Origin: Pseudarthrobacter enclensis | GTDB taxonomy: Bacteria > Actinomycetota > Actinomycetes > Actinomycetales > Micrococcaceae | Direction: 5' to 3' | Length of the DNA stretch: 64,000 nucleotides | Assembly (NCBI RefSeq): GCF_030811655.1 | Contig: NZ_JAUSRE010000022.1 | Location: 1 to 64,000 of the forward strand | Shown: piece by piece, positions 53,028 to 62,215 of the stretch | Layout: the number at the start of each line of letters is the position of its first letter | Numbering within the stretch: the first letter of the stretch is position 1 | Made by a program: the position numbers and the translations under genes | Notes under the pieces: generated by a model | What the model saw: the letters and a program-made list of their open reading frames with translations, nothing else | The model's database searches: none | What the model was told of the DNA's origin: nothing

Positions 53028-54197
53028 TCAGGCTGGAATGAGGTACCCCGCCGTGCATTGGAGACCTTTGGAAGCCTCTGAACCGGATCTGGGTTCCGGT
53101 TGAGTTGCTAAGTCTCGCTCGATGTCGCCGCGGATGAAGGCCTCGACCTTTTCCTTGGCGATGTCGTCGTTGTACTGCTCCGGCGGGGACTTCATGAAGT
53201 AGGAGGATGCCGAGAGGATCGGTCCGCCGATGCCACGGTCGAGGGCGATCTTGGCGGCGCGCACGGCGTCGATGATGACACCGGCGGAGTTCGGGGAGTC
53301 CCACACCTCGAGCTTGTACTCCAGGGACACCGGGGCATCGCCGAAGTTTCGGCCTTCAAGGCGCACGAAGGCCCACTTGCGGTCATCGAGCCAGGCAACG
53401 TAGTCGCTCGGGCCGATGTGCACGTCGTCGGCTTCCAACTTGGCGGAGGTGTTGGAGGTGACTGCCTGGGTCTTGGAGATCTTCTTGGATTCCAAGCGGT
53501 CGCGCTCAAGCATGTTCTTGAAGTCCATGTTGCCGCCGACGTTCAGCTGGTAGGTGCGGTCCAGGACCACCCCGCGGTCTTCGAACAGCTTGGCCATCAC
53601 GCGGTGGGTGATGGTGGCGCCGATCTGGGACTTGATGTCGTCGCCCACGATCGGGACACCGGCAGCGGTGAACTTGTCGGCCCACTCCTTGGTTCCGGCG
53701 ATGAACACCGGCAGCGCGTTGACGAAGCCGACACCGGCGTCGATGCATGCCTGGGCGTAGAACTTGGCAGCCGCGTCCGATCCGACGGGCAGGTAGCAAA
53801 CCAGCACGTCGACCTTGGCGTCCTTCAGGGCTGCAACCATGTCCACCGGAGCGGCGGAGGATTCGGTGATGGTCTCGCGGTAGTACTTGCCCAGGCCGTC
53901 AAGGGTGTGGCCGCGCTGCACGGTGACGCCCGTGGCCGGCACGTCGGCGATCTTGATGGTGTTGTTCTCGGAAGCGAGGATGGCGTCGGCCAGGTCCAGC
54001 CCGACCTTCTTCTCGTCAACGTCGAATGCGGCGACAAACTGCACGTCGTTGACGTGGTACTTGCCGAACTGCACGTGCATCAGACCGGGAACGGTGGCCT
54101 GCGGGTCCGCGTCACGGTAGTACTCGACACCCTGAACCAATGACGTGGCGCAGTTGCCCACGCCAACGATTGCAACCCGAATCGGATTATTTGCCAT
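53028..54197 (-). CDS. ino1: Inositol-3-phosphate synthase, 389 aa
   Basis: Converts glucose-6-phosphate to myo-inositol phosphate, the first committed step towards mycothiol (and phosphatidylinositol). N-terminal Rossmann motif VAIVGVGNCATSLVQGV, conserved VPVFIAGTKEWADKF-like segment, GDDIKSQIGATITHRV, LNVGGNMDFKNMLE, and SYFMKSPPEQYNDD. The last 20 residues are not family-like, so the C-terminus may have been altered near the remnant IS. Start overlaps the MBL gene by 11 bp; last gene of the formaldehyde operon. Confidence 0.9.
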   Translation of the reverse strand: MANNPIRVAIVGVGNCATSLVQGVEYYRDADPQATVPGLMHVQFGKYHVNDVQFVAAFDVDEKKVGLDLADAILASENNTIKIADVPATGVTVQRGHTLDGLGKYYRETITESSAAPVDMVAALKDAKVDVLVCYLPVGSDAAAKFYAQACIDAGVGFVNALPVFIAGTKEWADKFTAAGVPIVGDDIKSQIGATITHRVMAKLFEDRGVVLDRTYQLNVGGNMDFKNMLERDRLESKKISKTQAVTSNTSAKLEADDVHIGPSDYVAWLDDRKWAFVRLEGRNFGDAPVSLEYKLEVWDSPNSAGVIIDAVRAAKIALDRGIGGPILSASSYFMKSPPEQYNDDIAKEKVEAFIRGDIERDLATQPEPRSGSEASKGLQCTAGYLIPA

Positions 54198-54816
54198 TCT
54201 TGATCCATTTCTCTAGGGTGGGTGCCTCGGCACCGATCGTGGTTCCGTCCCCGTGCCCGGTGTTGACCACCGTGTGCCCCGGCAGTGTGAGCAGGCGTTC
54301 GCGGATCGAGTCGATGATCGTCTCGAAACTCGAATGGCTGCGCCCGGTGGCCCCGGGGCCCCCGTTGAACAGGGTGTCCCCGGAGAACAGGGTGTCCAGA
54401 TCCGGGACGTGGAAGCAGGTCGAGCCGGGGGAGTGCCCCGGGGTGTGCAGGGCCACCAGGGTGGTCCCGGCAACCTCGAACGTGTCCCCGTCCTTGATCT
54501 CGTGGTCCGCGGTGGTGCCGGGGAAAACATCTTCCCAGAGCATCTGGTCCGCCGGGTTCAGGAACACCGGGGCGGCCACCGCCTCGGCGAACTCGCGGGC
54601 GTAGCGGATGTGGTCGTCGTGCCCGTGGGTCAACAGCACGGCCTTGACCGCGCGGTCCCCGACCGCTTCCCTGATTTTTTCCGGGTCGTGGGCCGGGTCG
54701 ATCACGAAAACCTCCGAGTCGTCCCCGATGATCCACACGTTGTTATCGACCTCCCAGGTCCCCCCGTCCAGGGAGAAAGTGCCGGAGGTGATGATGTTTT
54801 GGATCTGCGCGCCCAT
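54187..54816 (-). CDS. MBL-fold hydrolase of the mycothiol formaldehyde pathway, 209 aa
   Basis: Metallo-beta-lactamase fold: THGHDDH (metal motif HxHxDH), HTPGHSPGSTCFH, FSGDTLF, and NTGHGDGT supply the two-zinc site. MBL genes of this type sit directly beside mycothiol-dependent formaldehyde dehydrogenase and are thought to hydrolyse the S-formylmycothiol product or a related thioester, releasing formate. Here the ATG abuts the dehydrogenase stop (0 bp). Cytosolic. Confidence 0.8.
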   Translation of the reverse strand: MGAQIQNIITSGTFSLDGGTWEVDNNVWIIGDDSEVFVIDPAHDPEKIREAVGDRAVKAVLLTHGHDDHIRYAREFAEAVAAPVFLNPADQMLWEDVFPGTTADHEIKDGDTFEVAGTTLVALHTPGHSPGSTCFHVPDLDTLFSGDTLFNGGPGATGRSHSSFETIIDSIRERLLTLPGHTVVNTGHGDGTTIGAEAPTLEKWIKNGK

Positions 54817-55902
54817 TTAGAGTTCCACCACCGAGCGCAGGACCTTGCCCTCGCCCATCTTGGTGAACGCCGCCTCCACATCGCCCAGGGAGATGCGTTC
54901 GGTGACGAACGCATCCAAATCCAGGCGCCCGAGCTTGTATTGCTCGACCAGCATCGGGAAGTCACGGCTCGGCAGGCAGTCGCCGTACCAGGAGGACTTC
55001 AACGATCCGCCGTGGCCAAAGACATCGAGCAACGGAAGCTCGAGCTTCATCTCCGGGTTCGGGACACCGACCAACACCACGCGGCCGGCGAGGTCGCGGG
55101 CGTAGAACGCCTGCTTGTAGGTTTCGGGACGGCCCACCGCGTCGATGACCACATCGGCGCCGAAGCCCCCGGTGTGGGACTTGATTCCCTCGACGGCGTC
55201 GGAGGTCTTGGAGTTCACGGTGTGTGTGGCACCGAGGTTCTTGGCCATCGCCAGCTTCTCGTCGTCGATGTCCACGGCCACGATGGTCGTGGCCCCGGCC
55301 AGCTTGGCTCCGGCGATCGCTGCAATGCCCACGCCGCCGCACCCAATGACTGCCACGGATTCCCCGCGCTTGACCTCGCCGGTGTTCATCGCCGCACCGA
55401 TCCCGGCCATCAAACCGCACCCCAGCAGGCCCACGGCCGCGGCGTCGACATCCTCATCGACCTTGGTGCACTGCCCGGCAGCGACCAGGGTCTTTTCGGC
55501 GAACGCGCCAATGCCCAGGGCCGGGGAGAGTTCGGTGCCGTCCTCCAGGGTCATTTTCTGGGTGGCGTTGGCGGTGTTGAAGCAGTACTGCGGCTGGCCC
55601 TTGGCGCAGGAACGGCACTGCCCGCACACCGCACGCCAGTTCAGGATCACCCGGTCCCCGACGACGACGTTGGTGACGCCCTCGCCCAGGGCCGAGACCA
55701 CACCGGTGGCCTCGTGGCCCAAAAGGTAGGGGAACTCGTCCCCGATGCCGCCGTGCTTGTAGTGCAGGTCGGTGTGGCAGACACCGCAGGTGAGGATGTC
55801 GACCACTGCCTCCCCGGGTCCGGGGTCCGGGATCACGATGGTGACGGTTTCAACCGGGGCGTCCTTGGCTCGGACGATGACTGCTTGGACTTTCTGGGAC
55901 AT
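54817..55902 (-). CDS. mscR: Mycothiol-dependent formaldehyde dehydrogenase, 361 aa
   Basis: Zinc alcohol-dehydrogenase family enzyme oxidising S-(hydroxymethyl)mycothiol, formed spontaneously from formaldehyde and mycothiol, with NAD. Ligands: CGVCHTDLH (C39), GHE (H63), and structural CGQCRSCAKGQPQYC (93-107). Rossmann GCGGVGIAAIAGAKLAGA. SWYGDCLPSRDFP near the C-terminus is typical of the class III/mycothiol group. ATG 55902 with GGAG upstream is chosen over a frame start at 55941. Only the mycothiol class is usually linked to this MBL gene. Confidence 0.9.
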   Translation of the reverse strand: MSQKVQAVIVRAKDAPVETVTIVIPDPGPGEAVVDILTCGVCHTDLHYKHGGIGDEFPYLLGHEATGVVSALGEGVTNVVVGDRVILNWRAVCGQCRSCAKGQPQYCFNTANATQKMTLEDGTELSPALGIGAFAEKTLVAAGQCTKVDEDVDAAAVGLLGCGLMAGIGAAMNTGEVKRGESVAVIGCGGVGIAAIAGAKLAGATTIVAVDIDDEKLAMAKNLGATHTVNSKTSDAVEGIKSHTGGFGADVVIDAVGRPETYKQAFYARDLAGRVVLVGVPNPEMKLELPLLDVFGHGGSLKSSWYGDCLPSRDFPMLVEQYKLGRLDLDAFVTERISLGDVEAAFTKMGEGKVLRSVVEL

Positions 55903-56052
55903 GACACTCCATTCATGTGTGGCCTGCGGAAGCATGGCCACGGTTTTTATTGATATTGAGACTGTATTTGACGCCGGGGTGGCGCAACTAGTGTTGGAAC
56001 TCGCTCCGAAGCTGGAGTACCCGTCCTTCTTGGAAGGTGCGGGAAGCCATCG
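55903..56052 (-). promoter_or_regulatory. Gap between hps and mscR, possible internal promoter
   Basis: 150 bp with an A/T-rich core (repeated TATTGA near 55950). It may carry a separate promoter for mscR-MBL-ino1. No box can be fixed with confidence. Confidence 0.35.
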
Positions 56053-56688
56053 TCAAGAGTTGGATGAGGAGATTGCTGCGCGGAGCTTCTTGGCTTCCAA
56101 TGCGGGATCCGCGGCGCTGTGGACGGACCTGCCGATAACGGCAACATCTGCACCTGCACGCTGGACGGATTCGATGGTGTCCAGGCTTACACCGCCGGCA
56201 ACGGAGAACGGGACACGGGCCTCTTCCCCGGCCGTCAGCAGACCGCCCAGGTCGTGACCGGGCTGGGCCTGCTCGTCGAGGCCGGCGTGGAACTCCACGA
56301 ATTTCGCCCCCAGTGCCCGGGCTTCCTTGGCGCGGGTGACCTTGTCCGCCACACCGATGAGGTCAACGACGATGCCCTTGTTGTGGGCCCTGGCCGCCTT
56401 GACACCACCGGCAATGGTGGAATCGTCCGCGCTTCCGAGGATGGATACCAAGTCGGCACCGGCCCTGAAGGCGATGTCGGCCTCGAGTTCTCCGGCGTCC
56501 ATGGTCTTCATGTCGGCAAAGACGATCTTGTCCGGGTGGGCCGCCTTGATGGCGGTAACAGCGGACAGCCCTGCGGCCTTGATCAAAGGAGTTCCGAGCT
56601 CGATGATGTCCACGTATTCGGCAACTTGACCGGCCAGCAATAGGGCATCTTCGACCGTAAGGAGGTCCATGGCTACTTGGAGCTTCAT
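56053..56688 (-). CDS. hps: 3-hexulose-6-phosphate synthase, 211 aa
   Basis: First enzyme of the ribulose monophosphate pathway: condenses formaldehyde with ribulose-5-phosphate. OMP-decarboxylase-fold signatures: LQVAMDLLTVEDAL, VDIIELGTPLIKAAG, KIVFADMKTMDAGELEAD (metal/substrate site), KFVEFHAGLDEQAQ, and FSVAGGVSLDTIESVQ with VAVIGRSVHSA (phosphate grip). Full length (about 210 aa). It lies 55 bp after PHI. Confidence 0.92.
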   Translation of the reverse strand: MKLQVAMDLLTVEDALLLAGQVAEYVDIIELGTPLIKAAGLSAVTAIKAAHPDKIVFADMKTMDAGELEADIAFRAGADLVSILGSADDSTIAGGVKAARAHNKGIVVDLIGVADKVTRAKEARALGAKFVEFHAGLDEQAQPGHDLGGLLTAGEEARVPFSVAGGVSLDTIESVQRAGADVAVIGRSVHSAADPALEAKKLRAAISSSNS

Positions 56689-56743
56689 GATGTTAGATCT
56701 TTCTGTAGGGATCTGCGGTATGTCCTAAAAACGAAGACGTTGG

Positions 56744-57343
56744 TTATTCGAGGTTGGCGTGCCTGACCCAGAGTTTTTCGGCAGGCTCATCGGTGCTGTC
56801 CCACAATGACTGGAAAATCGCTTCGGTGAGGAGGAAAAGCACCTGTTCGAAGAGGGAACCCGAGTACTGGCGGGAGAGGCCGGAGCCGTGGTCTGTTTTC
56901 TGGGCGGCGGGAATGATCACCAGCGAGTCGGCGAGTTTGGCGAGCGGCGACTCCGGGGTGGCGGTGAAGGCGGCAATGCGCGCTCCAACCCGCTGCGCCG
57001 TTTCCGCCGACCTGAGCACTCCCTGCGTCGTTCCGGAGCCGGAGGCCACCAAGAGCAGGTCACCCGGACCGATGGCCGGGGTGGTGGTGGCTCCGGCAAC
57101 ATGGACGGTCATGCCCAGGTGCATCAGCCGCATGGCGGCCATGCGCAGTACCAGGCCACTTCGGCCCGCACCGGCAACGAATACCCGGCGTCCCTGGCCC
57201 AAAAGGTCTGCTAGGTCGGCCATCTCTTGGCCATCGACTGCGGCCGTCGTGTCGGAGATCTCGTCCCGTACGAGGGACAGATTGCGGTCGATCCCACCCC
57301 CGCTGGTGTGCACGGTATGTGTCGCGCTCGGTGTTGGGTTCAC
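56744..57343 (-). CDS. phi: 6-phospho-3-hexuloisomerase, 199 aa
   Basis: SIS-domain isomerase converting hexulose-6-phosphate to fructose-6-phosphate, the second RuMP step. VFVAGAGRSGLVLRMAAMRLMHLG, DLLLVASGSGTTQGVL, and AAFTATPESPLAKLADSLVIIPA are the SIS/PHI motifs; a final SLFEQVLFLLTEAI helix completes it. First gene of the minus-strand cluster, opposite the LuxR-type regulator. Confidence 0.92.
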   Translation of the reverse strand: MNPTPSATHTVHTSGGGIDRNLSLVRDEISDTTAAVDGQEMADLADLLGQGRRVFVAGAGRSGLVLRMAAMRLMHLGMTVHVAGATTTPAIGPGDLLLVASGSGTTQGVLRSAETAQRVGARIAAFTATPESPLAKLADSLVIIPAAQKTDHGSGLSRQYSGSLFEQVLFLLTEAIFQSLWDSTDEPAEKLWVRHANLE

Positions 57344-57548
57344 GATATCTTCCCTCCGATTCGATCTGTGGCCGGTGGCGGCCGCATGGATGTTTCCTGC
57401 TTGATATCCATCCTCTCGGAAAAAAGGGGTAGGGGTAACGCTGTTTTATGACAGTTGTAACTACACTTTAGGATGGGTGGATGCGTTGGTCCCAAGGACT
57501 TCGTCCCAGAAGCGGAACGACCGCCCCCACTCCCCGAAGGGATCCACC
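57344..57548. promoter_or_regulatory. Divergent promoter region phi / LuxR-type regulator
   Basis: A 205-bp region with an A/T-rich stretch around 57430-57475 (GTTTTATGACAGTTGTAACT, then TACACTTTAGG). Likely holds both promoters and the regulator's site. No exact operator is claimed. Confidence 0.5.
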
Positions 57549-58817
57549 ATGCACCATCCAGATCTACCGTGGCCGCTCTTGCAGAACGTGGCAGCACTGG
57601 CCGAGTCTCCGCTGTCCGAGATAGCGAAACGGCTACGCGAGGCTGTGCTTCCCTATTACAGAAGCAGTGCGCTGGTCATCTTTACCGAAGACTGCACGGG
57701 ACGACCCCAAAAGAAAGCGGGCGAGGAAGACATTATTTCCCGGGTCTCCATCGCCGAGCTCGACGCGCTTCGTGCCTCCCTGCCGGATGAGGCACCTTGG
57801 TTCGGGGAAGCCGAGCTCGCCGGCCGTCCACGCCCCGTACTCGCCCTTAAATACGCTCCCAGTCACGCTCTCCTCGTGCTGACGGATCCCCGCCCGGCGG
57901 ATCCAGGGTACGAAGCGGGGCTTGACTTGGTGACGTACCTTTGGCGCGTTGCTGCCCGGCGGATTCAGGAGAAAGTAGCCGATGCGCCACCTGCATACCT
58001 GTTGGAATCGCGGGCTTCCTCGGCCGAACGCATCCGCGTGACTGCGGAACTAACGGACCTGCACTCCACGACCTTGGAGACCCTCTTGGCGGCCCTGCGT
58101 TCATCCTCCTTGGACGATGCTGCAGCCCGCTCCACCGTCACGGACCTCGCCTCCAAGGCCTTGGTCGGGCTCCGTACCCTGAACGACCGAACGACAGATC
58201 TGGTGGAGGAGCCAGTTGGAACCGCCTTCGAACGCCTCCGGGAGAACCTGCAGTCGCTGACACGCTTCAGCGACATCGAGTTTGAGTTTATTGAACCACC
58301 ACTAACAGGTAGGGCCTTGCCAGGCGAGGTTGCCCACGCGGCACGGGCCATCGTTCGCGGGCTTTTGTTGGCCATGATGGAGCAACCCAAGCTCAACAGA
58401 ATCCGGACGCAATGGGACTGCGACGGTGAAAACTTGCTGATCAACGTGCGCGACGACGGCGACGGGACACTCGCTGCCGACGATCCGAGCATTATGCGTT
58501 TGGATCGCCGCGTCGAAGCGCTAACCGGCCACCTGCAGATCGACGTTATGCCGGGCTGGGGTGCAGACGTAGTTGTTACTCTTCCGCTGGCTCCGCCTGC
58601 CCCCTTGGCCGGGTACATAGCCGCTTGGAACCTTGCCGCTCGGGAACTCGAAGTACTCCAGCACCTTGTCGCCGGTCACAGCAACCGGACCATCGCATCG
58701 AAACTGGGCATCAGCGAAAACACGGTCAAATTCCATGTGCGGAACCTATTCAAGAAAATCGACGTCGGCTCCCGAACCGAAGCCATTGCCCTGGCGCACA
58801 GCCACGGACTCCGTTGA
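57549..58817 (+). CDS. LuxR-type regulator with histidine-kinase-like ATPase region, 422 aa
   Basis: The C-terminal LuxR/GerE HTH (about 355-420) is clear: LAARELEVLQHLVAGHSNRT, IASKLGISENTVKFHVRNLFKK. Before it (about 250-345) NVRDDGDGTLAADD and VEALTGHLQIDVMPGWGADVVVTLPL look like the N-to-G2 box region of a HATPase domain, with a GAF-like N-terminal half. This kinase-like plus HTH fusion resembles one-protein two-component sensors. Start at ATG 57549 with GAAGGG upstream. Divergent from the RuMP/mycothiol cluster, hence its probable formaldehyde-responsive activator. Confidence 0.75.
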   Translation: MHHPDLPWPLLQNVAALAESPLSEIAKRLREAVLPYYRSSALVIFTEDCTGRPQKKAGEEDIISRVSIAELDALRASLPDEAPWFGEAELAGRPRPVLALKYAPSHALLVLTDPRPADPGYEAGLDLVTYLWRVAARRIQEKVADAPPAYLLESRASSAERIRVTAELTDLHSTTLETLLAALRSSSLDDAAARSTVTDLASKALVGLRTLNDRTTDLVEEPVGTAFERLRENLQSLTRFSDIEFEFIEPPLTGRALPGEVAHAARAIVRGLLLAMMEQPKLNRIRTQWDCDGENLLINVRDDGDGTLAADDPSIMRLDRRVEALTGHLQIDVMPGWGADVVVTLPLAPPAPLAGYIAAWNLAARELEVLQHLVAGHSNRTIASKLGISENTVKFHVRNLFKKIDVGSRTEAIALAHSHGLR

Positions 58818-59112
58818 CAGTGCAGGGACGGAGTGAGGTCAAACCCGCGCACCAACACCCCTGATTCCTCCCACATAGAACCGGCAAAACGTGGTGCAAC
58901 CCTGACGATTGGCCCGTAGGGCGGTCGCCCCGGTCCATCCAGCTTGAGGAATCGATCCAGCCGCGTTGGTCCACCTCCAGCGAAGCCTCCACAGGTCCAA
59001 TGAGACCTACAGGGTCAGGCAAACCCTGAACGGACCCCCGCCGCGAATGCATGGATACAGGTCGCTCGGAGACGACCCCTTGCACTCCGAGACGACCCCT
59101 TGCAGATGAACG
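58818..59112. other. Gap with a tandem 20-bp repeat
   Basis: No convincing gene. A GAGACGACCCCTTGCA unit occurs twice in tandem (59067-59106) with 20-bp spacing. Probably IS debris. Confidence 0.4.
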
Positions 59113-59418
59113 TCAACCACGGGGCCGCCAAAATGAAAACAAAGCACACAATTCGTTGTTGGATTGGTTGCGCCAGGGGACGTACCGACGGATCATGCCC
59201 GGTTGCGCCCGGTGGCCGGGATGGTCGGTGCCATTCAGCGCGAAGTAGCGCGGCGCGGTGAACCGGGGTTCGATCCGGTTCAGGCGTGAACCGTGGAACG
59301 GCACGTAGGCAAGCTCCACGTTGTTCGCCGCCGCCCAGTCCCCGACCCTGGAATCGCCTTTCGTGAAACGGTGCGGGCTGTAGTTGTCCATGATGATCAC
59401 GATCCGCAAGCCGCGGTA
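59113..59418 (-). pseudogene. 3' remnant of an IS630-family transposase
   Basis: About 100 codons matching the C-terminal DDE part of IS630 transposases: YRGLRIVIIMDNYSPH, VELAYVPFHGSRLNRIEPRF, and the tail with RRYVPWRNQ. The N-terminal part is missing. Confidence 0.7.
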
Positions 59419-59569
59419 CTCGCTGTCGAATCCAGGCGGGCCAGCTGTGTCGGGACTGGATGTGAAGCCAGATATCGAAAATGAGATCTGGTTTCCGCCG
59501 GGGTTCGCTCTGCGGAAACCGGTGGTGAACCGTGACCGAAGATTGGCCTCAGCGCTTAGACTGTGGAAA

Positions 59570-62107
59570 GTGAACAGCATTGGGAAGCACACCGACGCCC
59601 CACTCGCAAGCCAAGCCCCTGACGGGTTCGTGCATGTGCGCGGAGCCAACGAGAACAACCTCCACAACGTCGAGGTGCGCATCCCCCGCGACTCGATCGT
59701 CGCTTTCACCGGTGTCTCGGGTTCGGGAAAGTCCTCCCTGGCCTTCGGAACGATTTTTGCCGAGGCGCAGCGCCGCTTCCTGGAATCGGTGGCGCCCTAT
59801 GCCCGGCGGTTGATCGCCCAGGGCCACACACCGAATGTCGAGTACATTTCCGGGCTGCCACCGGCCGTGGCCCTGCAGCAGCGACGCGGCACGGCATCCT
59901 CGCGTTCCACCGTCGGCACCCTCACCACCCTGTCCAACTCCGTGCGGATGCTGTATTCCCGCGCCGGAACCTACCCGGAGGGCGCACCCCGGTTGGATTC
60001 GGACTCGTTCTCCCCGAACACCGCCGTGGGCGCGTGCCCGGACTGCCACGGGTTGGGAGTGGCGCACACCGTCACCGAGGAATCGTTGGTGCCGAATCCA
60101 GGGCTGAGCATCCGCGAGGGTGCCATTGCCGCCTGGCCGGGCGCCTGGCAGGGCAAGAACCTGCGGGACATCACCACGCACCTGGGCTATGACGTGGACG
60201 TACCCTTCGAGCAGTTGCCCCGGGCCGAACGCGACTGGTTGTTGTTCACCGAGGAACAACCGGTGGTTGCGGTGACACCCGAACGCGACCGAATCGAAAA
60301 GCCCTACAAGGGACGATTCTGGAGTGCCAAGCGCTACGTGTTGCACACGGTGGCCGAATCCAAGTCCGAAACGATGCGCGCCAAGGCCATGGCCTTCATG
60401 CATTCCGGACCCTGCCCCACCTGCCGCGGCACCGGATTCAGGCCCGCGGCGCTGGCCGTCAGCGTGGCCGGGCTGGACATCGCGGCCTTCAACTCCACCA
60501 CGCTCGCGGCCCTGGCCCTGGTTTTGCGTCAGGTCGCCGCCGCCGGATCCGCCGCCGCTCCGGAACAGGGTCTTGAGGTGGCCGCATCCATCGTCGCTGA
60601 CCTGCTCTCGCGCATCGAGGTACTGATCGGGTTGGGGCTGGGCTACCTGAGCTTGGACCGGGCCACCCCGACCCTGTCCCCGGGGGAAATGCAACGGCTG
60701 CGCATCGCCACGCAGTTGCGTTCGGGCCTCTTCGGGGTGATCTACGTGCTCGATGAACCCTCCGCCGGCCTGCATCCCGCCGACGCCCAACCGCTGCTGG
60801 AGGTGCTGGCGGCGCTCAAGGACGCGGGAAACTCGGTGTTCGTGGTGGAGCACAACATGGACGTGGTGGCCAGCGCCGATTGGATCGTCGATGTGGGCCC
60901 GAAGGCCGGAGCCGGTGGCGGCCGGGTGCTCTATTCGGGCCCCGTTGCCGGGTTGGAACAGGTCGAGGAATCGGTGACCCGGAGATTCCTGACGTCGCAG
61001 ATTGGCCGGGGCGAGCACCGGGTGCCGCGCCGGGCCGGGCAATGGCTGGAGTTGGAAGGGATCAGCCTGCACAACCTGGTGGACCTCGATGCAAGCTTCC
61101 CGCTGGGGGTTCTCAGCGCGGTGACCGGGGTATCGGGTTCCGGCAAGTCGTCCTTGGTCAGCCAGGTGCTGCCGCACGCGCTGGCACCGTTGCTGCGCGG
61201 TGCCCCCCGGGGAGCCGCGGCCGCGGGTGCCGCGGAGAACGGGCAGGAACCGGCGGCGCCCACCGAGCAGGCCCGGGTGGCGCAGGTGCGCGGGATTGAG
61301 GGGATCGACCGGATTGTGGCGATGGACCAGAAGCCGATTGGCCGGACCCCGCGTTCCAACCTTGCCACCTATACGGGGCTGTTCGACGCGGTGCGCAAGG
61401 CCTTCGCCGAGACCGAGTTGGCCAAGAAGCGCGGTTACGGGGCCGGCCGGTTCTCCTTCAATGTCGCCGGAGGCCGCTGCGAGAACTGCCTGGGCGAGGG
61501 GCACCTGGAAATCGAGTTGCTCTTCCTGCCCGGCAGCTACGGCCTCTGTCCGGTGTGCCACGGTTCGCGCTACAACCCCGAGACCCTTGAGGTGACCTAC
61601 CAGGGCAAGAACATTGCCGAGGTCCTGGACCTGAGCGTGGATGCCGCGGCCGAATTCCTGGCCGGGATTCCCGCAGCGGCCCGCTCGCTGAACACGCTGC
61701 GCGAGGTGGGGTTGGGCTACCTGTCGCTGGGCCAACCCGCGCCCGAGCTCTCCGGCGGCGAGGCCCAACGCATCAAGCTGGCCACCGAATTGCAGCGGGC
61801 CCGGCGCGGACACACGCTGTACCTGCTCGATGAGCCGACCACGGGCCTGCACCCGGCCGATGTGCAATTGCTGCTGGGTCAGCTGGGCAGGCTGGTCGAC
61901 GCGGCGAACACGGTGATTGTGGTGGAACACCACATGGACGTGGTGGCCGCCGCCGACTGGGTCATCGACTTGGGTCCATCCGGGGGAGATGCCGGGGGCC
62001 GAATCGTGGCCACCGGAACCCCGCAGGAGATTGCCGCACACCCGGAGTCCAAAACGGCGCCCTTCCTTGCCGCACGGTTGGGATTGGATCCGCTGCCCGC
62101 CTCCTGA
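59570..62107 (+). CDS. UvrA2-like ABC excinuclease subunit, 845 aa
   Basis: UvrA-type ATPase with two ABC cassettes: Walker A GVSGSGKSS at about 48 and again near 519, signatures LSPGEMQRLRIATQL and LSGGEAQRIKLATEL, and Walker B VLDEPSAGLHPAD and LLDEPTTGLHPAD. Zinc modules CPDCHGLG, CPTCRGTG and CENCLGEG..CPVCHGSRY are present. At 845 aa it is shorter than canonical UvrA (about 950), fitting class II UvrA, which lacks the UvrB-binding domain; relatives protect against DNA-binding drugs. GTG 59570 is preferred; a longer frame runs into IS630 debris. A TTAGACT -10-like box lies just upstream. Confidence 0.85.
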   Translation: MNSIGKHTDAPLASQAPDGFVHVRGANENNLHNVEVRIPRDSIVAFTGVSGSGKSSLAFGTIFAEAQRRFLESVAPYARRLIAQGHTPNVEYISGLPPAVALQQRRGTASSRSTVGTLTTLSNSVRMLYSRAGTYPEGAPRLDSDSFSPNTAVGACPDCHGLGVAHTVTEESLVPNPGLSIREGAIAAWPGAWQGKNLRDITTHLGYDVDVPFEQLPRAERDWLLFTEEQPVVAVTPERDRIEKPYKGRFWSAKRYVLHTVAESKSETMRAKAMAFMHSGPCPTCRGTGFRPAALAVSVAGLDIAAFNSTTLAALALVLRQVAAAGSAAAPEQGLEVAASIVADLLSRIEVLIGLGLGYLSLDRATPTLSPGEMQRLRIATQLRSGLFGVIYVLDEPSAGLHPADAQPLLEVLAALKDAGNSVFVVEHNMDVVASADWIVDVGPKAGAGGGRVLYSGPVAGLEQVEESVTRRFLTSQIGRGEHRVPRRAGQWLELEGISLHNLVDLDASFPLGVLSAVTGVSGSGKSSLVSQVLPHALAPLLRGAPRGAAAAGAAENGQEPAAPTEQARVAQVRGIEGIDRIVAMDQKPIGRTPRSNLATYTGLFDAVRKAFAETELAKKRGYGAGRFSFNVAGGRCENCLGEGHLEIELLFLPGSYGLCPVCHGSRYNPETLEVTYQGKNIAEVLDLSVDAAAEFLAGIPAAARSLNTLREVGLGYLSLGQPAPELSGGEAQRIKLATELQRARRGHTLYLLDEPTTGLHPADVQLLLGQLGRLVDAANTVIVVEHHMDVVAAADWVIDLGPSGGDAGGRIVATGTPQEIAAHPESKTAPFLAARLGLDPLPAS

Positions 62108-62190
62108 ACAAGAAGTTCCGAAGCTGGATGACCCTACCTATTGGCTTCAGCGGTCGTAGGTGCTCGGCGAGTGTTTGTGTGGTGCGTCTG

Positions 62191-62215
62191 TGTCGTTTTC
62201 TTCTAAGTCGCCTGC
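62191..62215 (+). repeat. Remnant Tn402-like transposon tip
   Basis: TGTCGTTTTCTTCTAAGTCG, matching the tip at 63749 with small differences; the second inner repeat is not present. Confidence 0.5.

Noticed and set aside
54253..55953. 566-codon frame antisense to the mscR/MBL genes
   Set aside because: Spans two well-defined minus-strand genes; third-position GC artefact.
58750..59085. 111-codon minus-strand frame after the LuxR gene
   Set aside because: Overlaps the LuxR 3' end and a tandem repeat, with no recognisable domain.
59549..62041. 830-codon open frame antisense to the uvrA2-like gene
   Set aside because: Shadow of a high-GC gene; the + strand has all ABC and zinc motifs while the antisense shows low-complexity sequence.
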